Below are positions 36,501-48,500 of a stretch of DNA of 64,000 bases, piece after piece. Source of the stretch: Harmonia axyridis (taxonomy: Eukaryota; Arthropoda; Insecta; Coleoptera; Coccinellidae); NCBI RefSeq assembly GCF_914767665.1, contig NC_059505.1, forward strand, positions 42,033,506 through 42,097,505. The letters are read 5' to 3'. The position numbers were made by a program, and so were the translations under genes. The notes beneath the pieces are model-generated. The model had not been told where the DNA came from. It did not search any database and worked only from the letters and a program-made list of their open reading frames with translations. Within the stretch, counting starts at the first letter, position 1. Each line of letters starts with the position of its first letter.

Positions 36501-39500
36501 AGATCATTTCCCAAAACGAATGTCATCATCATGAATTTTATATCAGACGTTAACAAAAAAAAAACCCACCAACTCAACTAAATAGTCATTCTCATTATTA
36601 TTCATAGCGCACGTGTTTTTAAATATACGATCTCATAAATTTCGTACGTCAAAGACCAAAATTCCCCTGAAGTTTCCTCAATTCATCTTAGTTCATCTGC
36701 GCGAAGAAAATGTCACCGGAAATAACACGTTTTCAGGATGAAAAATTAGGCCAGTTATGGAAGCGCAACATTCTCATCTTCTCAAACATGAGAGGACCAG
36801 GCAGCAGCCTAATGGAAAAATTGTCGAGGGTTAATGTTTCTGAATTTTTCGTATTTCGTAGGATATGACCTCCTGAACAAGAAAGATTATGCGTCCAACG
36901 CAATCCTATAACTAGTTTTTGAGATACAGGGTGTCGAAGTTGGAAAATGGCATTTCTTTAAAGTAGGAAAAAAAATCTGGATCTGCATGGTGTTTTCCAA
37001 AATTTGCCGGCAAAATTGAATTTCGTTGAGGTGAATAATTATGCGAGTTATATTTTCGCACGTAAACAATTGCCATTGTTCACTAAGTAATGCAACATCG
37101 AAGATTTCTTAACAGAATTGACAAACTTGATTTTGTCAGAAACGTACCCATTTGGATAAAAGCAGCCATATCTTTTTTTTTTTGAATAACAAATGATTTG
37201 TGTGATACCTCTTTGAAATCACTATAAAATAGACAATATATTCGTGTAATGTGCAGCAGTAGCTCGGTACATTTTTTTCCACTACGATGGGCTAAACTTC
37301 ATGAACAAAATAATCCACTACCAAAATTTCCAATAAAAATGTTTCTCATAGCCCCCCTTTAACATTTTCGGAGGATGTTTTTGATGTTAACGTTAAAATC
37401 ATTCTTCAGCAATATTTTAATGAAAAAAATTAACCAGAAAGATGTAAAATTGTACCAACCGTAAGGGCAAAACTATTGAAAGGGGCAAAACTTCATTATT
37501 TTCAACAAAAAAAAATATCTCGAAAACGGTGAGATTTTTATTATAGAAATTTCGTCATAGCAGGTGGGTTATCCTTTGATCTACATTCTCCCTCGGTTTG
37601 ACGTGGTCTTTACGGGACACCCTGTATACCCACGTCAAAAAACATACCGTAGCACATCAATCAAAGTACGCCAGACGACTGCGACGGTTGTAACATGTGG
37701 GTATATAGTGTGGTTAAAGGTTCCGATTCGTGATTTCTGTAAGATGTTGCCAACTTTACGAAAACAATGTGAAACCTAAAATATTAGGCAGTTCGGCAAA
37801 GTCGCACAGCTCTACCGTAATAAAAATTAGCCAATGACAAAATTTTCCATTAGCCTATACTTGCTGCATTCTCCTTCTCGTTGAGAGGATTTGAATCCTC
37901 CCACTCCCGAAAACGGACATCTCAATAACTCACCTTCAGGACGCTGTCGTCCTCCGAGTAGCAGGAAGCCTGGAACGTCACGTCAGCTGCCTTGCCCGCC
38001 TGGGAAACTATGAAAATTTTCATGGCCTGGGAAACCTGTCTGCCTGTCAGCACTGCCGTGTTCAGCACCTCCCAGTTCTGGAACACAAGAGAGAAAGGGG
38101 GGGATTTAAACAGGCTGAAATTGCGTTTTGTCTTGTCGAGTTGGGATATACGATCCCTGGAAAAATAGAGTAATGGCGGTAGGTATCGATGTTGACGTCT
38201 GTGGGGTATGTAAAGGGTGTTTTTTTTTTAAGAGCTATAAAACTTTAAATTGCAATAAAACAACGATGGATTATTAGATTGACATGAATTTTATCTATCC
38301 GCAAGATAATCTTGTGGCATTACATTTTAAATATGATTTCTGGCATATGACTGCCACGGCTGGCTCGAATGTAGTACAATCTGGACGTCCAATTTTCGAT
38401 GACTATTTTCCAACATTTGTAGCCGTATATCGGCAATAACACGGCGAATGTTGTCTTCCAAATGGTCAAGGGTTTGTGGCTTATCCGCATAGACCAATGA
38501 CTTTACATAGCCCCACAGAAAATAGTCTGGCGGTGTTAAATCACAAGATCTTGGAGGCCAATTCACAGGTCAAACTCTTGAAATTAGGCGGTCACCAAAC
38601 GTGTCTTTCAATAAATCGATTGTGGCACGAGCTGTGTGACATGTTGCGCCGTCTTGTTGGAACCACAGCTCCTGGATATCATGGTTGTTCAATTCAGGAA
38701 TGAAAAAGTTAATAGTCATAGCTCTATACCGATCACCATTGACTGTAACGTTCGGGCCATCATCGTTTTTGAAGAAGTACGGACCAATGATTCCACCAGC
38801 CCATAAAGCGCACCAAACAGTCAGTTTTTCTGGATGTAAAGGTGTTTCGACATACACTTGAGGGTTAGCTTCACTCCAAATGCGGCAGTTTTGTTTGTTG
38901 ACGTAGCCATCCAACCAGAAGTGCGCTTCATCGCTAAACAAAATAAAATGGACGTAGTGCGCGATACGTATTCCGCACAGAACCATTATTTTCGAAATAA
39001 AATTGCACTATTTGCAAGCGTTGTTCAGGCGTGAGTCTATTCATGATGAATTGCCAAACCAAACTGAGAATAAATCACGTGACAGCTGTTAAATCGGTCG
39101 CCATCTTGAACGGTAATGCCAACTTAAAGTTATATACCTCGAAAAAAAACAGCGTGTTGAGCGATACAAATTCATATGTCGGGATATCGTATTGAAACCT
39201 GGATCATACCAGGGATTAAGTCGGCCCTTTCGAACGCAAGCCTTTTCGATAACGTGCACGCGACTGTTCCGCCCGCGCGAATAGGGCTTTACGTAACCAG
39301 TTTGCGAAGCAATTTCGCGGACGGCTGCCCCCGGAGATTTGCCTACGGACGCCGAGCGCCGGGACGCCACTCGCTAAAGCGTTTTCATAATGCAAGAGGA
39401 TCCGGCTCGGTCCAGACAGATGCGGGGTTTTTGGGGCCGGCGTTGGGCGGTCGAGTGGGCGCTTATCGGCGTTCGATTTGGAAAATGATGGTTTTTTTTC

Positions 39501-42500
39501 GTTTTTTTTTTCGAAAGCCGAGGATGATTGGCGGCGGATTTGCTAGATGGAAAATCGGTTAAGCCTGATTAACCCTTATCTCTTTTTGAGGGTTGATTCG
39601 TATAATCGCTGGCGCCGTAGGATAATTTTTTATGGTACTCAATGGAATTTTCATTCATCATTATTAGGTACTATAGGGTGTTTTTTTTCGAGGTATATAA
39701 CTTTAAGTTGGCATTACCGTTCAAGATGGCGACCGATTTAACAGCTGTCACGTGATTTATTCTCAGTTTGGTTTGGCAATTCATCATGAATAGACTCACG
39801 CCTGAACAACGCTTGCAAATAGTGCAATTTCATTTCGAAAATAATGGTTCTGTGCGGAATACGTATCGCGCACTACGTCCATTTTATTTTGTTTAACGAT
39901 GAAGCGCACTTCTGGTTGAATGGCTATGTCAACAAACAAAACTGCCGCATTTGGAGTGAAGCTAATCCTCAAGTGTATGTCGAAATACCGTTACATCCAG
40001 AAAAACTTACTGTTTGGTGCGCTTTATGGGACGATGGAATCATTGGTCCGTACTTCTTCAAAAACGATGATGGCCAGAACGTTACAGTCAATGGTGATCG
40101 GTATAGAGCCATGATTACTAACTTTTTCATTCCTGAATTGAACAACCATGATGTCCAGGAGCTGTGGTTCCAACAAGACGGCGCAACATGTCACACACCT
40201 CGCGCCACAATCGATTTATTGAAAGACACGTTTGGTGACCGCCTAATTTCACGTTTTGGACCTGTGAATTGGCCTCCAAGATCTTGTGATTTAACACCGC
40301 TAGACTACTTTCTGTGGGGCTATGTAAAGTCATTGGTCTATGCGGCTAAGCTACAAGCCCTTGACCATTTGGAAGACCACATTCGCCTTGTTATTGCCGA
40401 TATACGGCCACAAATGTTGAAAAAAGTCATCGAAAATTGGACGTCCAGATTGGACTACATCCGAGCCAGCCGTGGCGGTCATATGCCAGAAATCATATTT
40501 TAAATGTAATGCCACAAGATTATCTTGCGGATAAATAAAATTCATGTCAATCTAATAATCCATCGTTGTTTTATTGCAATTTAAAGTTCTATAGTTTTAA
40601 AAAATACACCCTTTATATCCGATATTTTTCCAAAAAACTGTCAGATATTTCAAGTTGTCAAACTGTAATTATCATGGATATATACATTTCCATAGCACCT
40701 CAACCATTCCAACAATTGCGATTTCTATCAAATTTCGTCTTATTTATCACTACAGGAAAAATAAAAAGATTGTGGGAATTGTAATAATTTGCAAATAAAA
40801 TATCCTACATTTATCATTAAAAACAATCGAAGAAAATATTAAATGTTTAACTCGGCAGCAAAATAGATTGACTGCCTTGGCTGAATTTCTAACCTCGCTA
40901 CGCTCGGCTATGAGCTATCAGCCGCTGCAGTCAATTTACTACTTTGCTGACTAGTAAAACGAATAACTATTTTTTACTGCTTAGATCCGGTACTCATCGA
41001 GCAAAGTGTTAAATACATACAATCTCGTACCCAATGAACAACCTTGGCACAATTGAATCGTGTTTTTCAGTCCCGATAGATAAGGGGTCAGAATGTCATC
41101 GACAACGATCCGAGCAAGGCAGAGTGTAAACAGCAACCCAGTATATCTCTAGCACGTCCGAGATGAAGATCGTCCTCTTCCTCACACTTGCTTCCATCGG
41201 CAGCGTCTTCACGGCAGAATGCAACATCTCCACGCTGACCTCGATAGACGCCATCACCGTCGATCTAAAAGGTAGATCTGAAAAACTCCAAAACAGCGAC
41301 TTCTTCATGATGGACTCCTACAAGGTGATCTTCCTGACCAGAGCCAGCGTCCCCTTACTCTGCGAGGGTATGGTTAAGTTCTTCTCGCACCTGGAGGAGC
41401 TTTACATCATCGCAGCGAACGTCAGTGAGATCGAACAACTGGCCTTCCAGGACGTTCCCAAGCTGACCAAACTCTCCTTGGCCGTCAACAAGCTTAGGGT
41501 TGTCAGATCCAAATATTTCAACCAGATCAAGTCCCTCGAGGTGCTTTATTTGAGCAGCAACGAGTTGGAGCAGGTAGACGAAGACGCTTTCGATGGTATG
41601 TCCAACTTGACCAGGATCTACTTCAACAGGAACAACTTGAGGTTCATAAGCGGCAATTGGTTCAAGGACTGCCCCAGCTTAAAGGTGGTAGATCTGAGCC
41701 ACAACAAGATAAGTACAGTTCCAGCCAAAGCCTTCCTTAACATCGTACCAGGACAGGATCACCATGCGGTACAGTACAGACTCCGTTTTAACGAGATAGA
41801 ATCCATCAGTCCTGAGGCGTTGGAGAAGGACAAAGATTTCTTAGACCTGATGCTGGACAACAACAAACTAACGGAACTCCCAGTTGCAGTGTTCAAGAAT
41901 CTTCAGGTCAACAGTTTGGTATTGAGTTCAAACAGGATCGCCTGTTTAGATATGGAAGTGTTGGAAGGACTCAGAGGCAGTTTCATGTCTTTGCATTTGG
42001 AGAGAAACCCTCTGGCTTGTGATTGCGTTGATAAGTTTGAAGAGTTCGCCAATAATACCGAGATTCAAATCTCGTTCTACTACAGTACCACTTTCAATTG
42101 TAAGTTGCTCAAGCAGATGCCCGTACTTAGTAATTGAAAGATTTGGTTTCAACCTCCCTAATTTATTTTTATGATGCAAACTTGTTTTTCCACTACCTAT
42201 CTATAAATAATAAGATGTCATTATATCTCTTGGAGGGCAATGATCTGTAGATATATTTAATGAACAACTCCGTCATGTTTTGAGAATTCGAGATATCGAA
42301 TTTTTTTTTATGAACTTTCCCTTTTAATTTCTAGATAAGCACCAACTGATATTACTGATTTAATAAGTTGTGTTATTTATTGTTAGATTTTGAATAGAAT
42401 CTATTGTATTTGTTTTATTATTATTAGTATTTGAGGTATCAGTCTGAAAAAGAAGACTAACTAAGTAAGTAACATGATTCACTTTCACTTAGTTCATTAG

Positions 42501-45500
42501 TAATTCCTTTTAGAACCTCCTCGTTATAAAGTCTTTGAACAAAACTTGTTGGCCCATATAAATACAAAAAATCCATTAAGTTCTTGCGAGAACTCTGCTT
42601 TCCCGTCTGTTTGTCTTAATTTCCCAACTTTGAAGCACTTAACATGTCGTGTTCGCAAGTTCCAAACAACTTTAAAACATAAACGCTGTCCTTGCTTCAG
42701 ACAAGCTGCGGTTTTGCCATATAACCTTTGCATGATGCAGCGAATTTCGAACAAAGTTGCCATCACCGCATATAATGCTAGTCATAGCTTCTAATGGTGG
42801 AAAATTACCAGTTGCCATTAGCCTCAAACAGAAGAAGAGCATATCCACTCGCATTTCACCTAACTGGAACGTATCCGATCAATATTATTCTATGGATAAA
42901 AGATTTTGTGACTGCGCCACGGTATAATACCATAGAATTTCTAACCTATTAGGTGTACAACTTTGCTTCCGCCGTTTTGCAATAGATGGCTGTAGCGGTA
43001 AGGGGTAGTCGAAATGAATAGATCCAAGATGTCATACAACAATCTTTATTTGTAAAAATGACCCTATCGAAATATTAGTCGATTTGTGCATCATAAAGTT
43101 ATTCTAGATTGAACATGTCAGCTTATGAGCCAAATTCTCTTCATTTGCGGGTGGTTTTAATTTTCTGCGTTAATATTAAGAAATCTGCGGCTGAGGCTCA
43201 TCGAATGCTCTTAAATATATATGGTGTGGTCGCTATTAGTGAAAAACCGTGCCGAGAGTGTTTTCAACGCTTCAAGAACGGTACTTTTGACGTCGAAGAG
43301 CAGCATGGCAGTGAAAGAGGAAAGGTTTTCGGATATGCAGAATTGAAGGCATTACTTGATCAAGACTCGTGTCAAACGCAACAAGAATTGGCAGAATCAT
43401 TGGGAGTGACGCAACAAGCCATTTCAAAACGGCTGAGAGTCATGGGAATGATTCAGAAACAAGGAAATTGGTTACCGTACGTGTTGAAGCCGAGAGATGT
43501 TGAACGGCGTTAGTTTGCTTGTGAACAGTTGCTTGCAAGGCAAAGACGGAAGGGATAACTGCATCGCATTGTCACTTGAGACGGAAAATGGGTTCATTAC
43601 GATAATCCCAAGCGCATAAAATCATGGGGATATCCTGGCCATGCTTCCACGTCTACGGCCAAACCGAATATTGACGGTTCCAAGGTCATGCTCAGTATTT
43701 GGTGGGACCAGCTCGGACTACCGTATTATGAGTAGTTAAAACCGGCTTAAACAATCATAGGCGATCGTTATCGAGAACAATTAATGCATTTGAGCCGAGA
43801 ATTGAAAGACAAACGACCGTAATACAACGAGAGACATGATAAAGTGATTTTACAGCATGACAATGCTCGACCCCATGTAGTGAAAGTGGTCAAGACATAC
43901 TTGGAATCGTTGAATTGGGAAGTCCTACCCCACTCACCGTATTCTCCAGACGTTGCTCCCTCGGACTATCACTTGTTTCGATCAATGGCACGGCCTGGCT
44001 GACCAGCACTTCCGGTCTTATGAAGAAGTAAAAAATTGTATCGATTCGTGGATCGCTTCAAAAGATGACCAGTTTTTTCAACGCGGGTTTCGTACACTGC
44101 CCGAAAGATAGGAGAAAGTAGTGACCAGCGATGGACATAACTTTGAATCATAAATGTATAAATAGTTTTTTACAATAAAGCCTCGAATTTTGGGGAAAAA
44201 CGGCGAAAGCAAAGTTGTAAATCAATGAAATTCAACTCACCTTACTGATGGGAACAACGGCTTGTATGTCATCTTTCTGCACTTCGAATCGCGTCGTAGA
44301 TTTCTTTCCTTCAGTCCTGTGAGTGTCAGCGCCATCTTGATCGTCTTGATGTGGCTCGTAACGAGCTGTCCACACTATCCTTGTCCCTTCGTAAAGTTCT
44401 GTTGCATCCTCGCTCACCTCTACCAGCCAAGTGAAAAGTTCCAAAACCCTAAGTTCATAAAAATCACTCTCAAATTGTTATCCAGACAAAACATGGAACG
44501 TACCCAAATCTTTATATTCTATGAGCGAACCTTTCTATGTTCGTGACCATAGAAGGAATTATCGTCTATGCTCGCTACATTTTCATGCGAAATAAACGGA
44601 AACGAAGCAGATGGTTTGAAACGTTGGCTTTGGATGGGAATTTTCGAGTGCAGTAAAGCACGAACGTGTCGATTGGCTCCGACGTCATCTGCGAAGGCGT
44701 TAAGCCCGAAACACACATAAATTTCAATAATTAAGTGGAGCGAGCGTTGACTTTTCCTCGGATTTAATTCCCAAAGCAATCACGATGTCGTATTTTTATC
44801 GTCGAATGTTTCGGAGGATGATGACCAATAGGGTTTGCCCTCTTGAAATGGCAAAAATGATTCTGATGACATAAAACTCGGAGGGAGTTCGTTATTTAAG
44901 TGGCTATAACGTTGTATTATAGTGGTAATCTGGTTATCAACGATTTCAGTGCCGGAAACGTTGACGGCATAAAACAAAATGGAGATCCATTTCGGTTCTG
45001 CACATTTCGTTCGTCTGTTATGAAAATGAGAAGGGTTGGGAAATATTGTGAGCGTTTTTTTGAGTGAAATATAGAAGAAGAAAATACAAGAAGTACAATT
45101 TCTAGTATGTAATAATATCATACGATATTAATTATCTACCTGGTTGTATCAGCAAAAATGCCATCAACATAACCATTGTCATACGGAAGACTTCCACGAT
45201 ATTACGTAGGAATCATAATCGAAATTAACCCAAGGAGAATGCATGTCATCAAGGGAGAGTAGCGATATACCGGTTTCGCCCTTATTAGGGATCATCAGTA
45301 CCGCATAACTCAACCCAAGATGACAAACAAACGAAATAGAAGGCGCCTTATTGCACACTGGCAGGCGCAGAGCCTGCCAATATAGAAGTATGATCAATAG
45401 AGGATTTTATTGTGAAAAACTTTAGAAGAAATCTTATGTCAATAAATAATATAAGGTTTTTCCATAGGGTGATAAACAGAGATAGAGGGAGTATGCGCAA

Positions 45501-48500
45501 TTCTTACATGTCCCCAACATGGTTAGATTACGTTGTCGGATTGTGATATATTTTCTAATCCACAATTTTACTATATTGTTATGAATGTATATTATATTCA
45601 ATGAAATATATTTATTTTACTGATTCCCGATTGAATATGCAAATTTGAATATTTGGAATCCGATTTTTTCCTAATTGTCGAATTTATAATAAGCAGAATA
45701 TTTATTATTTTCTGTATCTACCTGCTGAAATTCAAGGTTTGGCAACTTTTGCTCTCCTAGTGTCATCGGTTGTTTCACGTCGTTTGGTGCGCTTGAAGTT
45801 TGTTTTCTGAATTCCTGATATATTTAGGTATTTATTGCAATATATTTTGCGTTAATATGAAACGTTGATTCACTATGGGACATAAGAAGTGCGTTCTTTG
45901 TGGAGAAACTCGCGAATTGAGTGAAATATCGTATCACTGATATGTTTTCATTTCCGCGCGCTTCATGTCAAATTTGATAGTTCGTGTTGGGGACAACATT
46001 TGCTTACTGAAAATGACATAATATGCTCCCTCTATCTATGTTTATTACTCTGAGGGTTTTTCCAACAAGAAGTTCCATTCATTTTTATGAAATATTTTGA
46101 CCAATTCGCACATTGGCATGTCCTCAAATACTTCAAAAATTTCATCTTCAAGGTATTGAATCGATTGTGAAGCATTGACATTATCTCACACGTGGCCCCA
46201 AAGAAAAAACTCTAAATGTGTTGAATCTCAAGATCAGGGTGGCCAATTGTTATCACTTCTTCGAGAATTTACACGCTTAGGAAACTTTTCTTGCAAAAAT
46301 AGCGCTTTTTTCGTTGATTGTGTGGCACGTAGCACCGTCTTTTTGGAAATAAATGTTGGCCACACAAAATCATTAATCAGAGCTGTAGCGCATTCCATTC
46401 ACCGTAACAGTTTCACCAGCCTTATTTTCGAATAATTAAGGTCCAGTCACACCATCAGCTCGAAAACCCCAACAAACAGTGACACGTTGAGGATGGAGAG
46501 GACTTTCAACAATCATTCTTGAATTTTCCAAGCTCCAAATGCGACAATTCTGCTTACTTACGTAGCCTCCGAAGAGCAAATGGACCTCATCAATAAAGAT
46601 GATTTTTTGAAGAAATTTTCACAAATTTTAACAATTTCAAAGCATCGTTGAAGCTGGGATCTTTCCATTTTTAGCAATGGGGTATTTTTTACTTGTCAAA
46701 CGTATGAAGATAACACCTTCAATATGGATAGCTGTCCAGATAGCGCGCTATTCAAATTAAAACCTCTCATTAGAAAACCCTGTATAAAACTTGTTTAAAT
46801 CCCTGTCCCATTTCTTGTAATCCAGTGCAGTAGACTAAGGATTCACGGATTGCGCCCCCAAGGCAAAGATGGTAACCCGCGAACACCTGTTGGTTGTATC
46901 GCTGGTGGACTGGTCCACAAATTACGCTCAGGATGATATAAATACTCACTCTCCTCCAGGGGTTCCGGCTACTCCTTCTGCGTCAGGGGGCTCCCTTCTG
47001 ACGAGGGTCACCGTTGCGCCAGTGTGTCTGGGATTTATGTCGACGGTCAGATTCCAAGCAGCGGCGTCCGATGCGGCCGTGGCCTCCAGTATCTTCAGGC
47101 CGCTCTTCACGCGACCCCTGGAACAAAAACGGCAAATTTTGTGAAATTTGCAGATTATTAAAGATGCAAGATGTAGGAATGCTTCTTAATTCACGAGAAC
47201 CTAATTTTTATGGAAATGGGTGTTTTCGGGAAGATTTCTCGATATGATGAAAAAATGTTACGCCACTGACTTTTTGAACTTTATTCGTTTTCATGTGAAA
47301 AAGGGTGATTATGATCGAGTTTGGTAGGGAAATATAGGTTTTCAGGGTCGAGTAATCTGATGGTATTGGAATTGTTGGGCTATCTATCACCGTTTAGATT
47401 TTCACAGATTAATTTCAATTTTGACATATTTTAGTTTCTTCGAATGAAGTGGACAAGATGGGTTGATTAACACTGAGTTACAATTATTAAGAATAAGGCG
47501 CTTTCGGAAAAACTGCTATATACTTCTCTTTGATGGAAACAGTAGGCAACTTTTAAATGTCTGTCATGTTTCATGAGTTGTGCATCTTATTTCATTATGT
47601 CAATCAGTTGAGCTCAATTTCTGTGAATTTTCAAAGAATCTGTGTTAAATTGTTAAACACTTCCCATGCAGCAACAACCAATTCGTTTTTACGAAATAAC
47701 TTGTGTTACCCCCTTGAAGTTTATCGCAGTTATTCACTAACACTCTGTATAGCTTACAGTGAAGATAAATTCGAAATTTGTCAGAATTTATCCGTTGTTT
47801 CAAATAACATAATTCAGCTCAAAACCAGTTTTATTATTGAAGAGACACTTGTTGAATAGAGTTTTGTGAACCATATGGATATATTGAAAATGACAGTAAT
47901 TAGGTGAATGTGTTTCTATCTTTCAAAGCAACACATGTGTGATACATTTGTCATCATGATATACAGAATCCACTTTATTGAAGGTTGAGAGATTGTGTAA
48001 TGGGGAATTCTTCTTTGAAAAAAATTAAGTATTTGTAATGGAATATCGTTAAAACATCACATTCCAAACTTTCATTTTTAAAAAGTTTTCAAATACTGAA
48101 AAAGGAAAAATAAATATGAGGATCTAAAATTTGAAGCGTTTCGTTTTCATTGCACCATATGGAAACATGGAATGAAGTTTACAGGGATAGAAAAGGACAT
48201 CAAATCTATCACTTTAAACAGGTAAACACATATAGCTATAATTTTATCAGGGGACCAAGGAAGAGAAAAAGAAGAACACATACTTCATCTGTCATATAAT
48301 ATTTTGCATTCTATATGCTGTATTAGTGTGACGTCACACACCGCCATTTTTGGTTCCCCTGTCAGTGTTCGGAATCCAAACAAACAAATTGTCATTCAAA
48401 TTAGTACGGTGTCGTTGAAGGAATTGGCTTATTTTCATAAATAAGAGTATTGTAGGAACGATTTCAGTATTAATTGATAGACAGAAGGAACGAGGTTTAT

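Noticed and set aside
39176..39562. 128-codon frame in the CpG-rich island between two mariners
   Set aside because: No recognisable domain, and frames on the opposite strand are equally long.
40870..40960. tRNA-like folded segment
   Set aside because: The palindrome lacks A and B boxes, an anticodon loop and an acceptor stem of tRNA size.
47557..47859. 100-codon plus-strand frame
   Set aside because: No start context, domain or codon bias. It lies in an intron of the opposite-strand gene.
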